Positions 1 to 7,332 of a stretch of 64,000 nt of DNA are shown here, one piece after another. Made by a program: the position numbers and the translations under genes. The stretch comes from CAZRWD01 sp964603785 (GTDB lineage Bacteria > Fermentibacterota > Fermentibacteria > Fermentibacterales > Fermentibacteraceae): the NCBI GenBank assembly GCA_964603785.1, contig CAZRWD010000012.1, positions 18,430 through 82,429 of the forward strand, read 5' to 3'. Every line of letters begins with the position of its first letter. The stretch's first letter is position 1. The notes below the pieces were generated by a model. That model did no database searches. It saw nothing but the letters and a program-made list of their open reading frames with translations, and had not been told where the DNA came from.

Positions 1-922
1 GATCGTGCCTCTGGAGGTCTCGTCGCCTCCCTACTGGCGTATCAACCTGCCCGCGAGGCAGGCCTACCTGTCGACCTACCACCTGAGCCCGGCGAACGCG
101 GACGCTTATGCGGACTTCATCGAACGCAGGGGCATCACGCACCTCGAGGGATACCCGTCGGTCCTCTACTCCCTGGCCCGGGCCCTCGGATCGGCGGGGA
201 GGAGGCTGGGCCTGGAGGGCTGCTTCTTCGGGGCGGAGCCCATGCTCGACTTCCGGGAGGAGGAGATCTCGAGGGTGTTCGGCTGCCCCGTCTGGGACTA
301 CTACGGGCTCACCGAGCGCGTCGTCTCGGCGAGCCAGTTCGAATGCAGGAACGGCCTGCACGTCAACTGGGAGAACTGCTTTGCCGAGATCCTGCGCCGG
401 GACGGCACCCCGGCCGGCCGCGGCGAATTCGGCGAGCTCGCGGGAACGTCCCTGTCCAACCTCGCGTTCCCGCTGCTGCGGTACAGGACGGGGGACATGA
501 CCCGGATGATGGAGGATCCCTGCCCGTGCGGCAGGGAGTCTCCCAGGATCGAGAGGATAGACACGAAGAGGGAGGACCTCCTGGTCATGCCGGACGGCTC
601 CCTGCTGTCGGCATCGAACCTCACCTACCCGTTCAAGGGGGTGGGGAACATCGAGGCCTCGCAGATCCGCCAGACATCCTCCGGCCTTCTGGTGGTACTG
701 GTTGTCCCGGGAGAGGGATTCACCGAAGGCGATGCCGGGAAGCTCCTGGAGGGCATCAGGAAGCTGCTCCCCCCAGGCGTCTCCGTGGAGCTCAGAACGG
801 TTCCCGGGATACCCCCCGGTCCCTCCGGGAAGTTCGCCTTCTGCGTCTCCGAGGTCGGGCGGGGATCGGTCTCAGGCTCCCCCGGCGACCCGTCCTCCCC
901 GTCCGGTGGTGACGCGGTTTAG
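1..922 (+). CDS. CapK/phenylacetate-CoA ligase-like adenylate-forming enzyme, 5' truncated by window edge
   Basis: C-terminal part of an AMP-forming ligase of the PaaK/CapK/coenzyme F390 synthetase type; the frame is open through base 1, so the true start lies outside. Visible motifs are YYGLTE (ATP/AMP-binding, A5-like), YRTGD (A7-like), and CPCGR, the cysteine motif common in this family. Such enzymes activate a carboxylate as an acyl-adenylate; CapK-like members often sit in capsule or O-antigen loci, which fits the glycan genes that follow, but the substrate is unknown. The C-terminal tail is low complexity and its last 51 bases overlap the end of the convergent membrane glycosyltransferase gene. 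Confidence 0.8.
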   Translation, partial: IVPLEVSSPPYWRINLPARQAYLSTYHLSPANADAYADFIERRGITHLEGYPSVLYSLARALGSAGRRLGLEGCFFGAEPMLDFREEEISRVFGCPVWDYYGLTERVVSASQFECRNGLHVNWENCFAEILRRDGTPAGRGEFGELAGTSLSNLAFPLLRYRTGDMTRMMEDPCPCGRESPRIERIDTKREDLLVMPDGSLLSASNLTYPFKGVGNIEASQIRQTSSGLLVVLVVPGEGFTEGDAGKLLEGIRKLLPPGVSVELRTVPGIPPGPSGKFAFCVSEVGRGSVSGSPGDPSSPSGGDAV

Positions 923-2170
923 AAGCCGCCCGGCCCCGGCGACGGAGAACGGGATCATCAGGTAGTAGCCTGGCGCTGTGTACCTCCCCAGGGCTCCGAG
1001 CGGGATGAAGACGATCAGGTAGAGGGCCGCGCCCCCCCAGAAGGGAAGGGTTCTCGACAGGATGCCCCTCGAGGTCGGGAATCCCGCGACCGCGGTGCCG
1101 AACACCACGAGCGCGAGGAGCAGGCCGGCCGCCCGGTCCGCGAGCCCCGCAAGCCCCTGTCCCGTCAGGCCTCCATGCAGGATCATCGAGTAGGCCGACG
1201 GGGTGGTCGTGATGAAGAGGCGATGCCCGAACCACGAATAGGGGGTGTTCCTCGCCAGGATGCCTAGATACCCGAGCGGATCCTCCCCGATGTAGCCCAG
1301 CACCGTCTCCAGCCTCTCCCGGTCCCTTCCGTAGGGATCCGGCCAGTAGACGTCCGTGTAACCCCTGCCTTCGGCGGCCAGCACGTCGCTCTCGCTGAAG
1401 CCCAGTCCCCTCTCCGGGTCCGGATCGTATCTGGCGATGGTCTGGAGCAGTATCAGCCCCGTGCCCGGGGCCGTAGGCGACGGGACACCGAATACGAGCA
1501 GGTTCCGGACGGTCCAGGGGGTGAGGACGAGGAGGGAGGCCAGGAGCGGGGCCGTGATGCTGCGCCACGACCCCGATCTGATGACGCAGGCGAGAGACAT
1601 GACGGGGATCATCAGCAGGGCCTCGGATCTGAAGAGGCCCGCGGCGGCCGCGAGCGCCCCGCAGAGGAGGCAGTCCCCGGTGCGGGGCCGGGCGCGCCTG
1701 TAGAGGACCCAGATCGAGACGGCCAGCAGCGACATCGTCATGGAGGTGTTCGTGCTCAGGTTCACGTCGTGAACGGCCGTCACCGGCAGCACGGCGGCCG
1801 CGAGAGCCGACATCCCGCCCAGGTGCTCGTCGCCGAACGCCCTGCCGGCGGCCCTCCCGAACAGGAGCGCGGCGATTGATCCGGCCGCGATCTGCAGGAG
1901 CCTGACACCCCAGGGAGATCTTCCCGCCACGGAGTAGACCAGCGCTATGAGCATCGAGAAGCCTGGCGGGTACCAGGCGAACGGGACCTGCTCGCCGGGC
2001 ACCCCGTAGTGCGGAGCCAGGAAGCCCCTGCCCTCCAGCAGGTTGATGGCCACCGCCTCGTGCAGCCTGTAGAGCGCGCCGGGCTCCCGCGGCGAGACGG
2101 CCGCGAAAGCCAGCCTGACGACCAGCCCGGCCGTGACGACCAGGAGGGCCCATCCGGCGGGGGTTCTCAC
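872..2170 (-). CDS. GT-C type membrane glycosyltransferase (PMT/ArnT-like)
   Basis: 432-residue polytopic membrane protein with about 9-11 hydrophobic segments. The layout is that of GT-C/dolichyl-phosphate-sugar-dependent transferases: a first helix ending near residue 25, then a periplasmic loop with an acidic/aromatic stretch (YRLHEAVAINLLEGRGF, FAWYPPGFS) where GT39/GT83 members hold the catalytic acid. Expected role is transfer of a sugar from a polyprenyl carrier on the outer face of the inner membrane. It is first in a minus-strand group reading away from the DUF354 and toroid genes; its start is 16 bases after the stop of DUF354. The precise donor and acceptor cannot be told. Confidence 0.75.
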   Translation of the reverse strand: MRTPAGWALLVVTAGLVVRLAFAAVSPREPGALYRLHEAVAINLLEGRGFLAPHYGVPGEQVPFAWYPPGFSMLIALVYSVAGRSPWGVRLLQIAAGSIAALLFGRAAGRAFGDEHLGGMSALAAAVLPVTAVHDVNLSTNTSMTMSLLAVSIWVLYRRARPRTGDCLLCGALAAAAGLFRSEALLMIPVMSLACVIRSGSWRSITAPLLASLLVLTPWTVRNLLVFGVPSPTAPGTGLILLQTIARYDPDPERGLGFSESDVLAAEGRGYTDVYWPDPYGRDRERLETVLGYIGEDPLGYLGILARNTPYSWFGHRLFITTTPSAYSMILHGGLTGQGLAGLADRAAGLLLALVVFGTAVAGFPTSRGILSRTLPFWGGAALYLIVFIPLGALGRYTAPGYYLMIPFSVAGAGRLLNRVTTGRGGRVAGGA

Positions 2171-2186
2171 GGGGATCTCCGATCGG

Positions 2187-3200
2187 TCATCCGTCTGCGG
2201 CCCCCGTTATCATCCCGGCCAGGAGGGAGCGGAGGCCGACGGACCCCGGGAGGGGATCGAGCCCCCCTCGAGACCATCCGAGAGCCTCGAGGGCTGATGC
2301 GGCGTCGGACGGCATCCTGAGCCTGCCGAGTTCGACGAGCTTCTCGTCCACGCGCCCCAGGCGCCCTCTGAAGAAGCTGACCGAGGGAACGCCGAGAATC
2401 GCGGCCTCCCTCGTCATGGTGCCCCCCCCGCCCACCACGAGGTCCATCGAGCGGACGAGCGAGGGGCCGTCCACCGGCTCCAACGGGACTATCATCCGCT
2501 CCGGCGGGTTCGCCGGGACATCCCTTCCGCTCCTGGGGATCAGCACGACCTGGACCCCTTCCATGGCTCCGAGGGCCTCCAGGAGGGCGCGGTAGATCTC
2601 CTCCGCCTCGGGCCTGTGGTAGTGCGCTCCGGAGGCGGGGGGCCTGAGAAGGATGCGTCGCATCCCGGGCTCCAGCCCGAGCCGCCCGGCGAGGGTGTCG
2701 TCCGGTTCCGCATCCCGCAGGTAGAGCTGCTCCTTGAACCCGGGGAAGCGTCTGACGAGGTCGGTCCTGATGCCGGCCTCGCGGCACCTCTGGCCGTCTA
2801 TCACCTCGGGAAGGATGATGTTGCGGCAGAACCTGTTGAAGATCGAGGGGTCGACCCACTCGTAGTCGTACATAGTCACGGAGGGGATGCCGGCGAGCCT
2901 CGAGGCCAGCGGCAGGGCCCTGGAGCCGTGCCCGAACGACACGTCGGCACGGAACCGTGCTCCGGCCCGTGCGAGCGCCAGGCTTCTCGCCAGGGTGCCG
3001 ATCACCTTTCCGGCCATGCCCGCCGGGTAGGCCCCGCCGGCCACCGTGCAGGGGATCCCCTTCATCCGGAGGAGGTCCACGGTCCCGGCCCTGCGCCTCG
3101 CGGTCACGACCACCTCGTGGCCGGCCAGGCGGAGCTCGTCGATCAGCGGCTTCATGACGAGCACGTGGGGAGCGTTGTCGGCGTCGAGCCAGATCCTCAA
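2187..3200 (-). CDS. DUF354 family protein (UDP-GlcNAc 2-epimerase/GT-B-like fold)
   Basis: 337-residue protein beginning IWLDADNAPHV, typical of DUF354 proteins, which are related to UDP-N-acetylglucosamine 2-epimerases and GT-B glycosyltransferases and are found in surface-polysaccharide clusters. A C-terminal glycine-rich loop (VGGGGTMTREAAILGVPS) matches the nucleotide-sugar binding loop of that fold. I chose the TTG at 3198-3200 because it overlaps the stop of the upstream gene as TTGA and gives the usual family length; the open frame continues upstream, but that part reads as out-of-frame product of the neighbour. No reaction is established for the family. Confidence 0.8.
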   Translation of the reverse strand: MRIWLDADNAPHVLVMKPLIDELRLAGHEVVVTARRRAGTVDLLRMKGIPCTVAGGAYPAGMAGKVIGTLARSLALARAGARFRADVSFGHGSRALPLASRLAGIPSVTMYDYEWVDPSIFNRFCRNIILPEVIDGQRCREAGIRTDLVRRFPGFKEQLYLRDAEPDDTLAGRLGLEPGMRRILLRPPASGAHYHRPEAEEIYRALLEALGAMEGVQVVLIPRSGRDVPANPPERMIVPLEPVDGPSLVRSMDLVVGGGGTMTREAAILGVPSVSFFRGRLGRVDEKLVELGRLRMPSDAASALEALGWSRGGLDPLPGSVGLRSLLAGMITGAADG

Positions 3201-4438
3201 TCCGGCTGCCCCGTGCGGCGCATCAGCGCGCAGATCGCCCTGAACATCCAGGCCTGGGACCAGCGGACATGGATGGTCCGCTTGCTGTGGAACCGGTGCC
3301 TCCTGTGCACGAAGCCGCCCCTGCGGGCGTCCCACAGCCTGTCGACGGCCCGGAGGAGAACCCTGGAGGCCGTGCCGGCGGCGGCGGGGTCATGTCTCTC
3401 CAGCGCCAGGAGCGTGAGCGCTCCCTGCGCGAAGGCATGGGGGTCGAGGGGAAGGGTCGAGTCGGAATAGTACCTCGCGGTGCCGTCGTGCAGGAAGAGG
3501 CGGTTCTCGTAGTACTCCAGGCCCCTGGCTATCGCCCGGTCCCATTCGTCGACGCCCAGCAGCATGGAGATGCCCTCCAGGCACTCCAGCACGTAGCCGG
3601 TGTGGAAGTTGTCTATCCAGTTCCAGTATGGAGCCTCTCCGTAGACCCATGAGCCGTCATCGGCCTGCTTCGAGACCACGAAGCCGCATGCCGAGAGGGC
3701 CAGATCGCGCAGCGCGGGGTCACCCCCGTCGACCCAGGCCTGCGCCAGTATCCGGGCTGCGAGCAGGGACGAGTTGTAGACCCTGGTCGCGTCGCCCGCG
3801 GAGTAGCTGAAGCATATCCCGTCCTCGCTCCCGGACCTCTCCAGCGAACCCGTGACGAACGATGCGGCAGCCGCGGTGACCGCGGCGGACGACGGGCTCC
3901 CGGCCCTGCGGAGGGCGTCGACGACGAAGCTCGTCGTGACCGAGGTCGGGAAGTAGGGGGGCAGGAGGAAGGCCATGCCCTGCCATGGGAAGTCGTATCC
4001 CCAGCCCATGGGCAGGCCGGTCCGCTCGCCCGACAGGGCCGTGGCGGCGCCCAGCCCCTCGCGGTGGAGCCTGCCGCTGCTGAGGGCCGGTGTGCCGTCC
4101 GGAGCCGACGAGAGACTCAGGAGGGCGTCCTCGATCCACTCCGAGGCCCTTCCTGCCCCGGGCAGCGAGGGCATGTCCGCGATGCCGGAGAGGAACAGCG
4201 CCAGGGCCTTGGGATTGAGCCCCGGGGCGATCAGCAGGATCCGACGCGGATCGAAGGGGCATCTCATGACCGACTGGATGAGAGCCAGCCGCAGGGGGCG
4301 GGACCGCCTGACGAGGGGGAACAGGAGCCTGCTGCGGAGCCCGTCGTAGGGGTCCGGACCCCGGAAGTCGTCGGCCAGGGCCCTGTTCCAGATCCTCGCG
4401 GCGATCCCGGAGAGGAGCCCGGCCTCTTCGGGTGTCAT
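3197..4438 (-). CDS. Alpha/alpha-toroid (prenyltransferase/six-hairpin-like) protein of glycan locus
   Basis: 413-residue protein rich in alpha-helical repeats with aromatic/aspartate patterns (QADDGSWVYGEAPYWNWIDNFHTGYVLECLEGI), resembling alpha/alpha-barrel families such as squalene-cyclase-like and N-acylglucosamine 2-epimerase-like proteins. Family-level function is not established; homologous proteins are commonly seen beside DUF354 and MocA oxidoreductases in exopolysaccharide loci. ATG at 4436-4438 overlaps the upstream gene's TGA as ATGA. It is translationally coupled on both sides, which argues that it works with the ADH-MocA fusion and DUF354 protein. Confidence 0.7.
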   Translation of the reverse strand: MTPEEAGLLSGIAARIWNRALADDFRGPDPYDGLRSRLLFPLVRRSRPLRLALIQSVMRCPFDPRRILLIAPGLNPKALALFLSGIADMPSLPGAGRASEWIEDALLSLSSAPDGTPALSSGRLHREGLGAATALSGERTGLPMGWGYDFPWQGMAFLLPPYFPTSVTTSFVVDALRRAGSPSSAAVTAAAASFVTGSLERSGSEDGICFSYSAGDATRVYNSSLLAARILAQAWVDGGDPALRDLALSACGFVVSKQADDGSWVYGEAPYWNWIDNFHTGYVLECLEGISMLLGVDEWDRAIARGLEYYENRLFLHDGTARYYSDSTLPLDPHAFAQGALTLLALERHDPAAAGTASRVLLRAVDRLWDARRGGFVHRRHRFHSKRTIHVRWSQAWMFRAICALMRRTGQPD

Positions 4439-6606
4439 TCGGTCCCGCCGGGGCCGGCGGGCTCCCGGGCCCCCCGGACGGCATCGACGATGTCGAAGGT
4501 GGCCAGGCTGGTCGCCAGGAGGGAATCCGCGGGGATCGCGGGCACCCTGGTGTCGAGCGAGTCGAGGAAGGCTCCGATCTCCTCCCTGTAGCCCTTTCCC
4601 GGGATCCGCATCCTCCGGGTGCCCGACCTCCCGTGGAGCTCGACCGACGTGTAGTTGTCGATCACCGCGGACAGACCGTCGCCGTGTATCTCCACCCGCT
4701 CCTTCGGCATCCTCGGCGAGCCCTCGGACAGATAGGCCAGCAGCCCCGCGGACCCGTCGTCGAACCTCATGAGAACCGACGTGTTGTCCTCGAGCGGCAC
4801 ACCCCCGTCGGCAAGGCGGACCGACCCGGCCCGGACGGCCACGGGGATGGAGCCCGACAGGAACTGCATCGTGTCTATGAAGTGGCAGGCCTCTCCGATG
4901 ATCCTGCCCCCCCCCTGCGAGGGGTCCTGGATCCAGTGGTCGCGGGGGATCCTCCCCGCGCATACCCTGTAGATGATGGTCAGGGGGCCGTGCCCCGGTC
5001 CGAGGTGGTCGCGAACCGCGGCCGCGGCCCTCGAGAAGCGCCTGTTGTAGCCCACCTGGAGGATTGGACCGCCCTCCCCTGCGGCGGCCAGGATGCCCCC
5101 GATCTCGCCGAGTTCCCCTCGGGTCAGGCAGAGGGGCTTCTCCACGAACACGTCCCGCCCCGCCCTCAGGCAGGCGATCACCGCAGGTCCGTGGAGATCG
5201 TGCCTGGAGGCTATCACGACCGCGCCCGACCCCGGATCCGAGAGGATGTCGTCGAGGCCGGAGACGGCCGCGCGGAAGCCGTGGCGGGCTCCCAGGTCCG
5301 CGGCCGTGAGCCCGGACCTCGTGCAGATCAGGGCGAGGTCGGCCGTCGGTTCCGACTCGAGCGCGGGCAGCAGGAACGCCTGCGCGAAGGAGCCGCCTCC
5401 GAGGAGGCTCACGCTGTGCCGCCCGCCCCTCCTGCCGCGCCCTTTCCGCGGGATCGCCACCCGCCGGACCGGGGCGGGTGAGGTGTCGGGGTATTCCAGC
5501 AGCATTCCGCAGAAATGGGCCGAGCCCGAGGCGATAAGATCGTAGGCCGAGGGCGACTGCTCGAAGGGGATCCTCTGCGTCACGAGGGGCAGCGGATCCA
5601 CCCTGCCGGCCGCCATAAGGTCCAGCACGGCCTCCAGGTTGCGCCCCTCAGTCCACCTCACGTACGGGAAGGGATAGTCGAGCCCCAGCTCCTCGTACGA
5701 GGGGTCGTACCTCCCGGGGCCGTAGGAGCAGCTCACGGAGAAGGAGAGCTCCTTGCGGTAGTAGTCCTCCCTCGGGAGGTCCATGCCGACCGCGCCGACG
5801 ACCACGACCCGGCCCTTCCTCCTTGCCAGCCTCCCCGCCTCGCGCACCGTGGAGCTGTCCGCCGAGCCCGCACAGATCAGGACGATGTCGGCTCCCCTGC
5901 CCCGGGTGAAGGCGGCCGCCCGAGCGTCCGCGCCGTCCCCGGGGACTGCGCCCCCGTCGGCCGCACCGCCCGCGAGGGCCGTCTGCAGGGCCCGGTCCGA
6001 GATGTCCATGCCGAAGACACGGCATCCCGCCCCCCTGAGGATCTGGCCTGCGAGACAGCCGATGATCCCCATCCCTATGACGATCGCGCAGTCCCCCACC
6101 TCCGGGGCCGCGAGCCTCACGCCCTGCAGGGCGATCGCGCCGAGTGTCGCGAAGGCCGCCCTGTCCGGGGAGAGACCCTCCGGCACGCGGACGGCGAGGT
6201 TCGCCGGGACGGTCGCCTCGTCGGCATGGCTGGCCCAGCCCCCCCCGGCGCAGGCCACGACGTCACCCCTGGACAGGCCTCCGGCGTCCCCGCCGACCTC
6301 GATCACCCTTCCGCAGAGGCTGTATCCCAGGGGCTGCGCCCCCTCGAGCTTCGACCTGACCTTCTCGAAGGTGTCGCGAAGCCCCATCGTCCGGGCCATC
6401 CGAACGACCCGCCCGACCTCCTCCGGCCTGGCGCGTGCCTTCTCGAGGAGGTTCATCCTGCCGGCCGCGATCTTGCCGCCCTCGGTCCCCGGGCTGATGG
6501 CCGAGAAGAGGGTCGAGACCCTGACCCAGCCTTCCGGCAGGGCGGGCGAGGGGGCCTCGAAGATGACGACCGATCCGTCGCTGAGGCGTTGTCCGAGTAT
6601 CCTCAC
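4435..6606 (-). CDS. Bi-domain oxidoreductase: zinc-alcohol-dehydrogenase-like plus Gfo/Idh/MocA
   Basis: 723 residues. The first half (about 1-375) is a medium-chain dehydrogenase/reductase with a GMGIIGCLAGQ nucleotide-binding loop; the second (about 395-720) is a Gfo/Idh/MocA dehydrogenase with LLGGGSFAQA and the family signature EKPLC near residue 487, with a downstream GEACHFID histidine motif. This fusion is a recognised architecture in O-antigen and exopolysaccharide clusters and probably oxidises/reduces a nucleotide sugar or glycan intermediate with NAD(P). An arginine-rich linker joins the halves. It is the first glycan gene of the minus-strand group, four bases after the zinc-ribbon gene's stop. 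Confidence 0.85.
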   Translation of the reverse strand: MRILGQRLSDGSVVIFEAPSPALPEGWVRVSTLFSAISPGTEGGKIAAGRMNLLEKARARPEEVGRVVRMARTMGLRDTFEKVRSKLEGAQPLGYSLCGRVIEVGGDAGGLSRGDVVACAGGGWASHADEATVPANLAVRVPEGLSPDRAAFATLGAIALQGVRLAAPEVGDCAIVIGMGIIGCLAGQILRGAGCRVFGMDISDRALQTALAGGAADGGAVPGDGADARAAAFTRGRGADIVLICAGSADSSTVREAGRLARRKGRVVVVGAVGMDLPREDYYRKELSFSVSCSYGPGRYDPSYEELGLDYPFPYVRWTEGRNLEAVLDLMAAGRVDPLPLVTQRIPFEQSPSAYDLIASGSAHFCGMLLEYPDTSPAPVRRVAIPRKGRGRRGGRHSVSLLGGGSFAQAFLLPALESEPTADLALICTRSGLTAADLGARHGFRAAVSGLDDILSDPGSGAVVIASRHDLHGPAVIACLRAGRDVFVEKPLCLTRGELGEIGGILAAAGEGGPILQVGYNRRFSRAAAAVRDHLGPGHGPLTIIYRVCAGRIPRDHWIQDPSQGGGRIIGEACHFIDTMQFLSGSIPVAVRAGSVRLADGGVPLEDNTSVLMRFDDGSAGLLAYLSEGSPRMPKERVEIHGDGLSAVIDNYTSVELHGRSGTRRMRIPGKGYREEIGAFLDSLDTRVPAIPADSLLATSLATFDIVDAVRGAREPAGPGGTE

Positions 6607-6610
6607 TCAC

Positions 6611-7222
6611 TCACCCGGCCTTCCGGGTCCCGCGCCTGCGGGACACCTTCCTCCGGGAGCGGCCCCTGCGGAGGGCGAGGACGAGCCCCGCCAGCGCTCC
6701 CAGAATACCGAAGATCGTCGTCTTGAAGTGCATCAGGACCAGGTTCACAAGCCAGGAGGCGACCGCCGAGACCGCTGTCCAGAGGGCGCGCAGGATCGTC
6801 CGGCCCGCCGTCAGGAAGGGCTCGATCCAGTACATCGGCTGGTTCCAGACGTACTGCGGGCCCCCCTCGCTGTCCGAGAGGGCCTTCAGTATCGAACCGC
6901 CGATGATCCCCGCCAGGAAGCCGCCGCCAATGTAGAGGATCATCCTGCGGTGGTCGTGGAGCCAGGCGGGCAGGTCCTCCTTCAGGAAGCGCCTCAGCTT
7001 CTTCCTGCCGCGCTTCGTCCGGATCCTCCGCGTGCCGCACGACGGGCAGCGCCCCAGGGCCTTGGGGAAGACCTCGCCGCAGTGCCTGCAGGCTGTGTCC
7101 TGCTCGGCTCCGCAGGTTCCGCACCAGCCGGCTCCCTCCTCGATCCTGGACCCGCACCGGTAGCACGTCCGCGTCGTTCCCGCGGACTCCCTCGAGTCTC
7201 CGTCGGCCTGATTCGTCGTCAT
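6611..7222 (-). CDS. Double zinc-ribbon membrane protein
   Basis: 203 residues. Residues about 20-65 hold two CxxC...CxxC ribbons (CYRCG/CGTCG and CRHCG/CPSCG), then a basic stretch (RTKRGRKKLRR) and three hydrophobic segments (about 90-110, 145-170, 172-190), ending in a very basic tail. Probably an inner-membrane protein with a cytoplasmic metal-binding head; no function can be assigned. ATG at 7220-7222 lies only 8 bases from a TATAAT box on the same strand, so the message may be nearly leaderless. Confidence 0.65.
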   Translation of the reverse strand: MTTNQADGDSRESAGTTRTCYRCGSRIEEGAGWCGTCGAEQDTACRHCGEVFPKALGRCPSCGTRRIRTKRGRKKLRRFLKEDLPAWLHDHRRMILYIGGGFLAGIIGGSILKALSDSEGGPQYVWNQPMYWIEPFLTAGRTILRALWTAVSAVASWLVNLVLMHFKTTIFGILGALAGLVLALRRGRSRRKVSRRRGTRKAG

Positions 7223-7230
7223 GGCACCGG

Positions 7231-7236
7231 ATTATA
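7231..7236 (-). promoter_or_regulatory. Candidate -10 box (TATAAT) for the zinc-ribbon gene
   Basis: The minus strand reads TATAAT exactly, in an otherwise very GC-rich gap between divergent genes. No good -35 box is seen. The distance to the ATG leaves room for almost no 5' leader. Confidence 0.4.
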
Positions 7237-7307
7237 CCCCCGTCCGGCATGCCGGGCACCTCCGGGGACGGGGGCGCGTCCACCTCCTCCCCGCCCCCCC
7301 GTATCCT

Positions 7308-7313
7308 TATAGT
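7308..7313 (+). promoter_or_regulatory. Candidate -10 box (TATAGT) for the SpoIIE-type phosphatase gene
   Basis: TATAGT matches the sigma-70 -10 consensus at five of six positions, 20 bases before the chosen ATG, with a GGGAGGG ribosome-binding site between. The -35 region is C-rich and unconvincing. Confidence 0.3.
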
Positions 7314-7332
7314 AGTCCGACGGGAGGGCACG

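Noticed and set aside
4439..4963. Upstream extension of the toroid protein's open frame
   Set aside because: The extra residues read as out-of-frame translation of the ADH-MocA gene; the ATGA start gives the coherent protein.
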